Shown here: positions 7,433 to 15,996 of the stretch, piece by piece | Numbering within the stretch: the first letter of the stretch is position 1 | Layout of the letters: the number at the start of each line of letters is the position of its first letter | Source of the DNA: RGIG8767 sp964386235 | GTDB lineage: Bacteria > Bacillota > Clostridia > Lachnospirales > Lachnospiraceae | Length of the DNA: 33,720 nt | Reading direction: 5' to 3' | Assembly (NCBI GenBank): GCA_964386235.1 | Contig: CAYLSH010000013.1 | Span: 1 to 33,720, forward strand | Notes under the pieces: generated by a model | What the model saw: the letters and a program-made list of their open reading frames with translations, nothing else | Told to the model about the DNA's origin: nothing | The model's database searches: none | Program-made: the position numbers and the translations under genes

Positions 7433-8707
7433 ATGATAGAAAATAACAACTCATTAGAGGAAGATCTGCAGACCGGTGTGGAACCGGTCAGAAAAAAGAA
7501 GAAATCAAAACCATTTCTATACGGAATAATGACGGGCATCTGGATTTCGATTATTCTGTATGCATTGGGTAGTATCGTTGGCTGGGCAGTGGGCAGGTTC
7601 AAAGCAGTCGGGCAATCCACTTTTGCAGACGGGGATGAATCAGAGGTTGTGGATGCATTCACCACGCGCAAGATGATGACGATCGAAGATGTGATTGACC
7701 AGTATTATCTGGAAGAAGCAGATGAAGAATCCATGGAAAACGGAATCTATTCGGGTATGATCGCATCCCTGGGGGATCCCTATTCGGCATATTATTCGGC
7801 AGAAGAATTAAAAGAAATGGAACAGGATGTGGAAGGCATTTATTATGGCATTGGTGCTTACATAGGCACTGATACAGATACGCAAATGCCGGTGATCAGT
7901 GGAATTATAGAGGATACACCCGCGCAGGAAGCGGACTTAAGAAGTGGAGACATCATCTACATGGTGGATGGGGTATCCACACAGGGGATGGAAACCACCG
8001 ATGTAGTTTCTCTTATAAAAGGGGAGGAAAATACGGTGGTACATCTGACATTGATCCGCAGCGGGGAAACGGATTATATAGAGGTGGATGTGACCCGTAA
8101 AAAGGTAGAGAGTCCAACCGTTAATTATGAGATGCTGGATGATAATATCGGCTACATTCAGATTACAGAGTTTGACAAGGTAACAACCGATCAGTTTGCA
8201 GACGCGCTGGCTGTTTGCAAAGGTTCCGGAATGACGAGTCTGGTGCTCGATCTGAGAAGTAACCCGGGAGGAAGCCTTTCGGTCGTTTGTGATATCGCCA
8301 GGATGATTCTTCCGAAGGGGCTGATTGTATACACAGAAGATAAATATGGTCAGAAAGAAGAGTTTACCTGTGATGGTTCCCATGAACTGCAAGTACCTAT
8401 GGTGGTGCTGGTTAACGATTATAGTGCCAGTGCGTCCGAGATTTTAGCGGGCGCGATTCAGGATCATGAAAAGGGAATACTGATGGGTACCACAACATTT
8501 GGAAAAGGAATCGTGCAGAGAGTGATCTCTTTATCAGACGGCTCTGCCGTAAAACTCACGATCAGCACATACTTTACACCCAATGGCAAGAATATTCATG
8601 GCAAAGGAATTGAGCCGGATGAAGTAGTGGAATTCGATGCCGATCAGTATTATGATAAGGACATTGATAATCAGTTAGAAGCGGCAATTGCATATCTGAA
8701 GAAATAA
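7433..8707 (+). CDS. S41 family C-terminal processing protease (CtpA/CtpB-like)
   Basis: 424 residues: a basic N-terminus, one membrane helix (about 28-54), a PDZ domain (about 137-212) and a tail-specific protease core. The Ser-Lys dyad is visible as S333 (in YSASASE) and K358 (in TTFGKG), with the family's 25-residue spacing. The ATG at 7433 has GAGG 5 bases upstream. The frame opens earlier (7394) without a site. Such proteases act outside the membrane on secreted proteins. Next to FtsEX and a secreted hydrolase, a plausible role is processing or turnover of division hydrolases. That link is inference from position. Confidence 0.87.
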   Translation: MIENNNSLEEDLQTGVEPVRKKKKSKPFLYGIMTGIWISIILYALGSIVGWAVGRFKAVGQSTFADGDESEVVDAFTTRKMMTIEDVIDQYYLEEADEESMENGIYSGMIASLGDPYSAYYSAEELKEMEQDVEGIYYGIGAYIGTDTDTQMPVISGIIEDTPAQEADLRSGDIIYMVDGVSTQGMETTDVVSLIKGEENTVVHLTLIRSGETDYIEVDVTRKKVESPTVNYEMLDDNIGYIQITEFDKVTTDQFADALAVCKGSGMTSLVLDLRSNPGGSLSVVCDIARMILPKGLIVYTEDKYGQKEEFTCDGSHELQVPMVVLVNDYSASASEILAGAIQDHEKGILMGTTTFGKGIVQRVISLSDGSAVKLTISTYFTPNGKNIHGKGIEPDEVVEFDADQYYDKDIDNQLEAAIAYLKK

Positions 8708-8712
8708 AAAGC

Positions 8713-8749
8713 AAACAGGGTGAAACGAAGCGGTTTTGCCCTGTTTTTT
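8713..8749 (+). terminator. Terminator after the Ctp protease
   Basis: AAACAGGG (8713-8720) pairs with CCCTGTTT, with inner GAAAC/GTTTT pairing, followed by a run of T to 8749. The T run is shared with the palindromic repeat that follows. Confidence 0.8.
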
Positions 8750-8792
8750 ATGCAATAGGAAATTTCTTTGAAATTACCTATTGCATAAAAAA
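8744..8792. repeat. ATGCAATAGG palindrome, copy at the Ctp terminator
   Basis: A long hairpin with arms TTTTTTATGCAATAGG (8744-8759) plus AAATTTC and their near-perfect complement ending ATTGCATAAAAAA, one mismatch and a TTT loop. The left arm begins inside the terminator T run. The same motif recurs at 17266-17296, also attached to a terminator. Confidence 0.75.
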
Positions 8793-8837
8793 CACTCCGT
8801 GAGGATGCGCACGCTTTTGCATAGGTAGAATGTCGCT

Positions 8838-8888
8838 AAAAGCGACGCAAAAGCGGCGCTAGAGTTTCGCAAGCGAAACTCTTTTTCA
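8838..8888 (+). repeat. Dispersed hairpin repeat, copy 2
   Basis: Identical over 51 bases to 1-51. Just upstream, GTCGCT (8832-8837) can pair with AGCGAC (8841-8846) around a short loop. This competes with the AGCG-a-CGC / GCG-g-CGCT stem. The right part is a terminator-like hairpin with T run (8861-8886). Together with the palindrome at 8744-8792 this may be one composite element of about 145 bases between the ctp gene and the uvrB promoter. Confidence 0.85.
8861..8886 (+). terminator. Intrinsic terminator carried by repeat copy 2
   Basis: A perfect 10-bp stem AGAGTTTCGC / GCGAAACTCT with T run, identical to 24-49. It would isolate uvrB from upstream transcription. Confidence 0.6.
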
Positions 8889-8912
8889 CCGGAAAACAAA
8901 CAGAGGATAAAT

Positions 8913-8954
8913 CGAATGTTTGTTCTGTACATTATTAATTTTTTCTGTTATACT
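8913..8954 (+). promoter_or_regulatory. uvrBA promoter with LexA-like operator
   Basis: TATACT (8949-8954) is a good -10. 17 bases upstream is TGTACA (8926-8931), a weak -35. CGAATGTTTGTTCT (8913-8926) closely resembles the Gram-positive LexA/DinR box (CGAAC-N4-GTTCG) and abuts the -35, where repressor would block polymerase. SOS control of uvrBA is well known in Firmicutes. The call here rests on one near-consensus site. Confidence 0.6.
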
Positions 8955-9033
8955 GGATGTGTTTAAGTTTGGCTATCCTATGGATAAATAGCTTTACAAG
9001 ATGCTATTTAACGTTCAGACCGGGAGGAAATAT

Positions 9034-11022
9034 ATGGATCGATTCGTACTTCATTCTGAATACGCCCCGACAGGTGACCAGCCCCAGGCCATCGAGGAAC
9101 TGGTCAAAGGGTTTCAGGAAGGAAAACAGTTTCAGACATTGTTGGGAGTCACGGGTTCGGGCAAGACGTTTACCATGGCAAACGTGATTGCTGCCCTCAA
9201 CAAGCCGACCCTGATCATCTCGCATAATAAGACACTTGCCGGACAGTTATACGGTGAATTTAAGGAATTTTTCCCGGAGAACGCAGTGGAATACTTTGTG
9301 TCCTACTATGATTATTATCAGCCGGAGGCGTATGTGCCTTCTTCGGATACTTATATAGCAAAGGATTCTTCGATTAATGAGGAAATTGAGAAACTGCGTC
9401 TTTCCGCAACGGCGGCTCTTTCGGAGAGAAGGGATGTTGTAGTTATTGCCAGTGTCAGCTGTATTTACGGACTGGGAAGTCCGGAAGAATATCAGGGGAT
9501 GATGGTATCCCTGCGCCCCGGGCAGATAAAAGACCGGGACGACGTGCTTCGGGAACTGATCGATATCCGTTATACGCGTAATGATATGGATGTGGAACGT
9601 GCTACCTTTCGTGTGCGTGGGGACAGTATTGATATTTACCCGGCAGAAGGCGGGGATTATCTGATCCGTGTGGAATTCTTCGGGGATGAGATCGATCGTA
9701 TTGTGCAGGTGGAACCGCTGACGGGCAAACTGCATGCGACGCTGGAACATGTGGTCATTTTTCCGGCATCCCATTATGTGATCTCACAGGACAAAATATT
9801 GGAAGGCTGTGAGCGTATTGAGAAAGAACTGGAAGAGAGAATCCGTTATTTTAAAGGGGAAGATAAACTGATCGAGGCGCAGAGAATATCGGAAAGAACG
9901 AATTTTGATATTGAAATGCTGCGCGAGACCGGCTTTTGCTCCGGCATTGAGAATTATTCGGCTCCGTTAAACAATCTTAAACCGGGAGAAACGCCGTTCT
10001 GCCTTTTGAACTTCTTTCCGGATGACTTTTTGATCATTATTGATGAGTCCCATATCACATTGCCCCAGATCAGGGGAATGTTTGCTGGTGACCGTTCCCG
10101 TAAAAATACACTGGTGGATTATGGCTTCCGTCTGCCATCGGCATTGGATAACCGTCCGCTTAATTTTGAAGAGTTTGAACAACATATTGACCAGATGCTT
10201 TTTGTATCGGCAACGCCTTCTGATTACGAAGAAGCACATGAACTGGGGCGTGCCTGTCAGATCATTCGCCCAACCGGACTTTTGGATCCGGAAGTGTTTG
10301 TGCGGCCGGTGGAAGGGCAGATTGATGATCTGATCGGAGAGATCCGCAGGGAAACCGATAAAAAGAATAAGATACTGGTCACAACTTTAACCAAGAAAAT
10401 GGCAGAAGATCTGACGGATTACCTAAAGGATGTGGGAATCCGGGTCAGATATATGCATTCGGATATTGACACCTTGGAACGGGCAGAGATCATACGTGAT
10501 ATGCGTCTGGATGTGTTTGATGTGCTGGTAGGGATCAACCTATTAAGAGAAGGTCTTGATATTCCGGAGATCAGTTTAGTGGCGATCCTGGATGCGGATA
10601 AAGAAGGCTTTCTTCGTTCCGAGACATCACTTGTACAGACGATCGGTCGTGCGGCACGTAATAGTGAAGGCCGCGTGATCATGTATGCGGACCATATCAC
10701 GGAATCCATGGACAAAGCAATCCGTGAAACGGAACGCCGTCGTGCCCTCCAGCAGAAATACAACGAAGAACATGGCATTACCCCAACGACCATTCGCAAA
10801 GCTGTCCGTGACCTGATCAGTATTTCCAAAGTCATTGCACAGGAAGAACTCCGCTTTGAAAAAGATCCGGAGTCCATGAATGCGGAGGAAATAGAGAAAC
10901 TGATCAAGGATGTGGAAAAACGCATGAAGAAAGCAGCGGCAGAACTGGATTTCGAATCGGCTGCAGAATTGCGTGATAAGATGGTAGAGTTAAAGGAAAT
11001 CAGGAGATTACACTATGAGTGA
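9034..11022 (+). CDS. uvrB: UvrABC system protein B
   Basis: The damage-verifying helicase subunit of nucleotide-excision repair. It receives DNA from UvrA, opens it with its beta-hairpin and recruits UvrC. The 662 residues match the family. It shows Walker A GVTGSGKT (about 38-45), the YYQPEAYVP beta-hairpin region, IIDESH, helicase motif VGINLLREGLDIPE and a C-terminal UVR motif (about 620-655) for UvrC contact. The ATG at 9034 follows GGGAGG. The longer frame from 9001 has no site and overlaps a leader hairpin (TAAATAGC 8985-8992 / GCTATTTA 9003-9010). It overlaps uvrA by 8 bases. Confidence 0.97.
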   Translation: MDRFVLHSEYAPTGDQPQAIEELVKGFQEGKQFQTLLGVTGSGKTFTMANVIAALNKPTLIISHNKTLAGQLYGEFKEFFPENAVEYFVSYYDYYQPEAYVPSSDTYIAKDSSINEEIEKLRLSATAALSERRDVVVIASVSCIYGLGSPEEYQGMMVSLRPGQIKDRDDVLRELIDIRYTRNDMDVERATFRVRGDSIDIYPAEGGDYLIRVEFFGDEIDRIVQVEPLTGKLHATLEHVVIFPASHYVISQDKILEGCERIEKELEERIRYFKGEDKLIEAQRISERTNFDIEMLRETGFCSGIENYSAPLNNLKPGETPFCLLNFFPDDFLIIIDESHITLPQIRGMFAGDRSRKNTLVDYGFRLPSALDNRPLNFEEFEQHIDQMLFVSATPSDYEEAHELGRACQIIRPTGLLDPEVFVRPVEGQIDDLIGEIRRETDKKNKILVTTLTKKMAEDLTDYLKDVGIRVRYMHSDIDTLERAEIIRDMRLDVFDVLVGINLLREGLDIPEISLVAILDADKEGFLRSETSLVQTIGRAARNSEGRVIMYADHITESMDKAIRETERRRALQQKYNEEHGITPTTIRKAVRDLISISKVIAQEELRFEKDPESMNAEEIEKLIKDVEKRMKKAAAELDFESAAELRDKMVELKEIRRLHYE

Positions 11023-13876
11023 TACAATGAAAATGCGTCCCCGCGAATACATCAGGATCCGTGGCGCAAAGGAACATAATTTAAAAGGGATTGACGTGGA
11101 TATTCCCCGTAATGAATTTGTGGTATTTACCGGATTGTCCGGATCGGGCAAATCGTCCCTTGCTTTTGACACGATTTATGCTGAAGGACAGCGTCGTTAT
11201 ATGGAGTCTCTTTCATCGTATGCACGCCAGTTTTTGGGGCAGATGGAGAAACCGGATGTAGAGAGGATCGATGGTCTTTCCCCTGCCATTTCCATTGATC
11301 AGAAATCGACAAACCGTAATCCCCGTTCTACGGTAGGAACCGTAACGGAGATTTATGATCATTTCCGGCTTTTGTATGCCCGTATCGGAATTCCCCATTG
11401 CCCAAAATGCGGACGTGCGATCCAAAAACAGACCGTGGATCAGATGGTGGATCAGATTATGCGTCTGGGGGAAGGAACAAAACTCCAGCTTCTGGCTCCG
11501 GTCGTGCGTGGCAAAAAGGGAGAGCATGTAAAAGTGTTGGACCGTGCGAGAAGAAGCGGTTATGTTCGTGCCCGCATTGACGGCAACCTGTATGATCTTT
11601 CAGAGGACATCAAACTGGATAAAAATATCAAGCACACGATTGAAGTAGTAGTGGATCGTATTGTAGTAAGGGAAGGTATTGAAACCAGACTGACCGATTC
11701 GATTGAAAATGTGCTGGAACTGGCGGACGGTCTCCTTCTTGTAGATGTAATCGATGGGGAGCCCATGAATTTTAGTGAGAGTTTTGCCTGTCCGGATTGC
11801 GGAATCAGTATTGATGAGATTGAGCCGAGAAGTTTTTCTTTTAACAATCCGTTTGGAGCCTGCCCGGACTGCTATGGTCTTGGGTATAAAATGGAATTTG
11901 AACCGGAACTTTTGATTCCGGACAGATCTCTGAGTCTGAATGAAGGAGCTATTTCGTGTATGGGATGGCAGAGCAGCAAGGCTTCGGGCAGTTTTACCAA
12001 TGCCATACTGATCGCCATGGCAAAGGAGTTTGATTTTTCCATGGATACGCCGTTTCAGGATCTGCCGCCTAAGATACAGGAGATGTTGATTTACGGAACG
12101 GAAGGAAAAGAAGTACTGGTTCATTATAAAGGGCAGAGGGGAGAAGGAATCTACCCGGTTGCCTTTGAAGGCCTGGTCAAAAATATGGAAAGACGTTATC
12201 GTGAGACCTCTTCGGATGTCATGAAACAGGAGTACGAAGCCTTTATGAGCATTACGCCCTGTAAATTGTGTAAGGGAATGCGTTTAAAACAGGAATCCCT
12301 GGCGGTAACGGTATGTGATAAGAATATTCATGAGATTACTTCGATGTCCATCGGGGGACTTCAGGAATTTTTACAGAATATGGAACTGACCCGGACACAA
12401 CAGTATATTGGAGCGCAGATACTAAAAGAAATCCGTGCCCGAGTGGGATTTTTGATGGATGTGGGATTGGATTATCTGTCCCTTGCAAGAGCAACGGCAA
12501 GTCTGTCGGGCGGGGAAGCACAGAGAATCCGTCTGGCAACGCAGATCGGTTCCGGACTGGTGGGAGTCTGTTATATTTTGGACGAGCCAAGCATCGGACT
12601 TCACCAGAGAGATAATGACAAATTGCTGGCTACATTAAAAAGCCTTAGAGATCTGGGCAATACCCTTATTGTAGTGGAACATGATGAGGATACCATGTTT
12701 GCGGCGGATCATATTGTGGACATCGGACCGGGAGCGGGATCCCACGGCGGAGAAGTGGTAGCGCAGGGAACCGCAGAAGAGATCATGCAGAATCCGAATT
12801 CGGTTACGGGTCAATTTTTGAGCGGTAAACGTCGGATTCCCATTCCTGAAAAGGTAAAGGAGCCAACGGGCTGGTTGGAGATTAAAGGAGCACGGGAAAA
12901 CAATCTGAAAAAGGTGAATGTGAAGATCCCGACAGGTGTCATGACCTGCGTGACCGGTGTATCCGGCTCCGGCAAGAGTTCACTGATCAACGAGATTTTA
13001 TATAAGAGCCTGGCAAAGAAGTTAAATCGTGCCAGAACCATTGCCGGAAAGCACGATTCCATAGAAGGCGTGGAGCAGTTGGACAAAGTGATCGACATTG
13101 ACCAGTCACCGATCGGACGTACACCAAGATCCAATCCGGCAACTTATACCGGAATGTTTGATATGATCCGGGATCTGTTTGCTTCTACTCCGGATGCAAA
13201 AGCAAAGGGATATCAGAAGGGCAGGTTCAGTTTTAATGTAAAGGGCGGACGCTGCGAGGCGTGTGCCGGAGACGGTATTGTAAAGATTGAGATGCACTTT
13301 TTGCCGGATGTTTATGTCCCTTGTGAAGTCTGTAAAGGTAAGCGCTACAACCGGGAGACGCTGGAGGTACGCTACAAAGGTAAGAATATATATGAAGTGC
13401 TCGACATGACGGTGGAAGAGGCGGTGTCTTTCTTTGAACCGATTCCCAGGATCCGTCAGAAGGTTCAGACACTGTATGATGTGGGGCTTGGTTATGTGAA
13501 ACTGGGGCAGCCCTCCACGCAATTGTCGGGGGGCGAAGCACAGAGAATCAAACTGGCAACGGAATTGAGCCGTCGTTCCACAGGAAAGACCATTTATATT
13601 CTGGATGAGCCAACCACGGGCCTTCATTTTGCAGATGTTGAGAAACTGATTGAGATCCTTCACAAGTTAAAAGAGGCCGGTAACACAGTCGTTGTGATTG
13701 AACACAATCTGGACGTGATCAAGACGGCGGATTATATTATCGATATGGGACCGGAAGGCGGAGATAAAGGAGGAACGGTCATCGCAAAAGGGACACCTTT
13801 GGAAGTGGCAAAATGTAAGAAATCCTATACCGGACAATATATTAAGAGGATGTTTGAAAAAGAAGGAAGGATGTAA
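11015..13876 (+). CDS. uvrA: UvrABC system protein A
   Basis: The damage-sensing dimeric ATPase of nucleotide-excision repair, with 953 residues. It has two ABC modules: Walker A GLSGSGKSSL near the N-terminus and GVSGSGKSSL near residue 650. The signatures are LSGGEAQRIRLATQ and LSGGEAQRIKLATE, followed by LDEPSIGL and LDEPTTGL. Zinc-binding cysteine clusters are visible (CPDCGISID..CPDCYGLG and CEACAGDG..CEVCKGKR). The start codon is inside the end of uvrB and follows CAGGAG. The two genes are one transcription unit, closed by the terminator at 13961-14014. Confidence 0.97.
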   Translation: MSDTMKMRPREYIRIRGAKEHNLKGIDVDIPRNEFVVFTGLSGSGKSSLAFDTIYAEGQRRYMESLSSYARQFLGQMEKPDVERIDGLSPAISIDQKSTNRNPRSTVGTVTEIYDHFRLLYARIGIPHCPKCGRAIQKQTVDQMVDQIMRLGEGTKLQLLAPVVRGKKGEHVKVLDRARRSGYVRARIDGNLYDLSEDIKLDKNIKHTIEVVVDRIVVREGIETRLTDSIENVLELADGLLLVDVIDGEPMNFSESFACPDCGISIDEIEPRSFSFNNPFGACPDCYGLGYKMEFEPELLIPDRSLSLNEGAISCMGWQSSKASGSFTNAILIAMAKEFDFSMDTPFQDLPPKIQEMLIYGTEGKEVLVHYKGQRGEGIYPVAFEGLVKNMERRYRETSSDVMKQEYEAFMSITPCKLCKGMRLKQESLAVTVCDKNIHEITSMSIGGLQEFLQNMELTRTQQYIGAQILKEIRARVGFLMDVGLDYLSLARATASLSGGEAQRIRLATQIGSGLVGVCYILDEPSIGLHQRDNDKLLATLKSLRDLGNTLIVVEHDEDTMFAADHIVDIGPGAGSHGGEVVAQGTAEEIMQNPNSVTGQFLSGKRRIPIPEKVKEPTGWLEIKGARENNLKKVNVKIPTGVMTCVTGVSGSGKSSLINEILYKSLAKKLNRARTIAGKHDSIEGVEQLDKVIDIDQSPIGRTPRSNPATYTGMFDMIRDLFASTPDAKAKGYQKGRFSFNVKGGRCEACAGDGIVKIEMHFLPDVYVPCEVCKGKRYNRETLEVRYKGKNIYEVLDMTVEEAVSFFEPIPRIRQKVQTLYDVGLGYVKLGQPSTQLSGGEAQRIKLATELSRRSTGKTIYILDEPTTGLHFADVEKLIEILHKLKEAGNTVVVIEHNLDVIKTADYIIDMGPEGGDKGGTVIAKGTPLEVAKCKKSYTGQYIKRMFEKEGRM

Positions 13877-13960
13877 AATTTTGGTTTATTTTCCGAAAAA
13901 ATAAAAAATATCGAAAAAATGGTTAAGGATTTTTTCATTTATACCGATAACAGAAATAGG

Positions 13961-14014
13961 ACGCACGGACGCAGAGGGTGGAAAGGATTCCATTTTGTTT
14001 TCGTGCGTTTTTTT
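13961..14014 (+). terminator. Terminator after uvrA
   Basis: ACGCACG (13961-13967) pairs with CGTGCGT (14002-14008), and seven T follow. The loop is long and may hold minor pairing. The 314-base gap between uvrA and the Mbl-like gene otherwise holds AT-rich DNA and the next promoter. Confidence 0.65.
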
Positions 14015-14035
14015 GTTAAGATTTTATGAAACCCC

Positions 14036-14064
14036 TTTCAAAACACAAAAAAATCATATATAAT
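14036..14064 (+). promoter_or_regulatory. Candidate promoter of the mbl-flagellar rod operon
   Basis: TATAAT (14059-14064) is perfect. TTTCAA (14036-14041), 17 bases upstream, is a poor -35. It lies downstream of the uvrA terminator and about 125 bases before the start of the actin gene. Confidence 0.45.
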
Positions 14065-14190
14065 AAAGTGATTTATCATGCGGGAAGAATCGAATGTGAT
14101 AAATAAAATGTGATTATTATGATGCAAAATGACAAATTAACGTCAGACAAATACAGAAATAGGGTTTGAATATAGAAAGGGGCAAGTAAG

Positions 14191-15189
14191 ATGCAGTGTA
14201 CAGACATTGGAATTGATTTGGGAACCGCCAGCATTCTGGTATATATCAGAGGGAGGGGCGTTGTATTAAAAGAGCCTTCCGTAGTGGCGTTTGACCGTGA
14301 TACGAATAAGATCAAGGCGATCGGAGAAGAAGCAAGACTGATGCTTGGCAGAACACCCGGCAATATCGTAGCGGTAAGGCCACTTCGCCAGGGCGTTATT
14401 TCTGATTACACCGTAACTGAGAAAATGATGAAGTATTTCATCCAGAAGGCAATCGGTAGAAGAAGCCTTCGAAAACCCAAGATCGCGGTTTGTGTACCGA
14501 GTGGTGTTACGGAAGTAGAGAAAAAGGCAGTAGAAGATGCAACCTATCAGGCAGGCGCAAGAGAAGTTGTCATCATCGAAGAACCCATTGCAGCAGCAAT
14601 CGGTGCCGGTATTGACATTTCCAAACCCTGCGGCAACATGATCGTGGATATCGGTGGCGGTACAACGGATATTGCTGTTATTTCACTGGGTGGCACGGTA
14701 GTCAGCGCTTCTGTTAAGATCGCAGGCGATGATTTTGACGAAGCCATCGTACGTTTTATGAGAAAGAAACACAATCTTCTGATCGGTGAAAGAACGGCAG
14801 AAGATATTAAGATCAAGATCGGTTCGGCTTACAAGAGAACGGAACCGGATTATCTGGAAGTCAGAGGTCGTAATCTGGTGACGGGTCTTCCCCGTACGGT
14901 AAAAGTTTCTTCCGAAGATACGGAAGAAGCGTTACGGGATACCACTTCCCAGATCGTGGAAGCTATCCACAGCGTTCTTGAAAAAACACCGCCGGAACTG
15001 GCTGCTGATATTGCAGACAGGGGCATCGTTTTAACGGGAGGCGGCAGTTTACTCCGTGGATTGGAGGATCTGATCTGCTCTAAGACAGGAATCACAACGA
15101 TGACAGCAGAAGAACCGATGACGGCAGTTGCAATCGGTACCGGTAAGTACGTGGAATTTTCCGCAGGTTACCGGGAAGAGAATATATAA
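14191..15189 (+). CDS. mbl: MreB/Mbl-family rod-shape actin
   Basis: A bacterial actin of 332 residues that polymerises on ATP under the membrane and guides side-wall peptidoglycan synthesis. The actin-fold motifs are visible: phosphate-1 IGIDLGTASILVY near the N-terminus, phosphate-2 VDIGGGTTDIAV (about 151-162) and the adenosine motif VLTGGGSLLRG near residue 278. I favour Mbl over MreB because two FlgF/FlgG-type genes follow it, as in the mbl-flhO-flhP order of Bacillus, and no mreC or mreD is nearby. The ATG follows GAAAGGGG. The gene symbol is by context; the family itself is certain. Confidence 0.9.
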   Translation: MQCTDIGIDLGTASILVYIRGRGVVLKEPSVVAFDRDTNKIKAIGEEARLMLGRTPGNIVAVRPLRQGVISDYTVTEKMMKYFIQKAIGRRSLRKPKIAVCVPSGVTEVEKKAVEDATYQAGAREVVIIEEPIAAAIGAGIDISKPCGNMIVDIGGGTTDIAVISLGGTVVSASVKIAGDDFDEAIVRFMRKKHNLLIGERTAEDIKIKIGSAYKRTEPDYLEVRGRNLVTGLPRTVKVSSEDTEEALRDTTSQIVEAIHSVLEKTPPELAADIADRGIVLTGGGSLLRGLEDLICSKTGITTMTAEEPMTAVAIGTGKYVEFSAGYREENI

Positions 15190-15207
15190 AATACAAAGAG
15201 GTAACGT

Positions 15208-15984
15208 ATGGTTAAGGGATTGTATGCAGCCTATAGCGGCATGATCAACGAACAAAACAGAATGGATGTACTGACCAATAATCTGGCAAATGCCAGCACC
15301 ACCGGCTTTAAAAAGGAAGGTGCGACCAGTCAGGCTTTTAAAGATGTGTTGGCATACAAGATCAAAGATACGACGGATTATCCGCATCTTGCCAAGAATA
15401 TCGGCAGTCTGAATCTGGGTGTTAAGATTGGAGAGAATTATACGGACTATTCTCAGGGAGCGTTCCGTGCAACAGAGAATACTTACGATCTGGCTCTTTC
15501 CGGCAATGGATTTTTCATGGTGGAATTTGCCGATAAAAATGGGGAAACCAATGTGAAATATACCCGTGACGGTAGTTTTACACTTGACAGAAGCGGATAT
15601 CTTGTTACAAAAGACGGGGATTACGTTTTGGATCCCAGAGGACGGCATATCCGCCTGAATCCCAATCTGGACGCCTCCATTGACACTTCGGGAGTAATCC
15701 AGCAAAACGGAGTAAATATGGCAACGATCGGTGTGACGGATTTTGCGGATTATAATTATCTGGAACACTATGGAGAAAACTATTATCAGCCGGTGGATGG
15801 AGCAAGAAGGATAGCTGCGGATGCAACGATACGATCCGGTTACCTGGAAGCATCCAATGTACAGGTGGTATCGGAAATGGTAGAAATGATTTCTGTATCC
15901 CGACAGTACGAATCGAATCAGAAACTGATTCAGACGATAGATTCTACATTGGATATTGCATCAAACAGACTGGGAAAGGTATAA
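15208..15984 (+). CDS. Flagellar rod/hook-basal body protein FlgF-like (FlhO)
   Basis: 258 residues with the rod-protein N-terminal signature NNLANASTTGFK (about 28-39) and the C-terminal helix that packs with it in the rod (about 218-258). It has the FlgF/FlgG D1 domain in the middle. It is exported by the flagellar type III system and assembled into the basal-body rod. In Bacillus the equivalent downstream of mbl is flhO. Its start is 18 bases after the actin gene with a GAGG site, and the next rod gene starts 12 bases after its stop. FlgF versus FlgG identity rests on order and length. Confidence 0.9.
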   Translation: MVKGLYAAYSGMINEQNRMDVLTNNLANASTTGFKKEGATSQAFKDVLAYKIKDTTDYPHLAKNIGSLNLGVKIGENYTDYSQGAFRATENTYDLALSGNGFFMVEFADKNGETNVKYTRDGSFTLDRSGYLVTKDGDYVLDPRGRHIRLNPNLDASIDTSGVIQQNGVNMATIGVTDFADYNYLEHYGENYYQPVDGARRIAADATIRSGYLEASNVQVVSEMVEMISVSRQYESNQKLIQTIDSTLDIASNRLGKV

Positions 15985-15996
15985 GGTAAATAGGGT

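Noticed and set aside
9247..9774. 175-residue minus-strand open frame opposite uvrB
   Set aside because: It is an antisense shadow of a certain gene.
13106..13663. 185-residue minus-strand open frame opposite uvrA
   Set aside because: It is an antisense shadow of a certain gene.
15049..15768. 239-residue minus-strand open frame opposite mbl and flgF
   Set aside because: It overlaps two strong genes, is rich in Cys, His and Ile as antisense frames are, and shows no domain.
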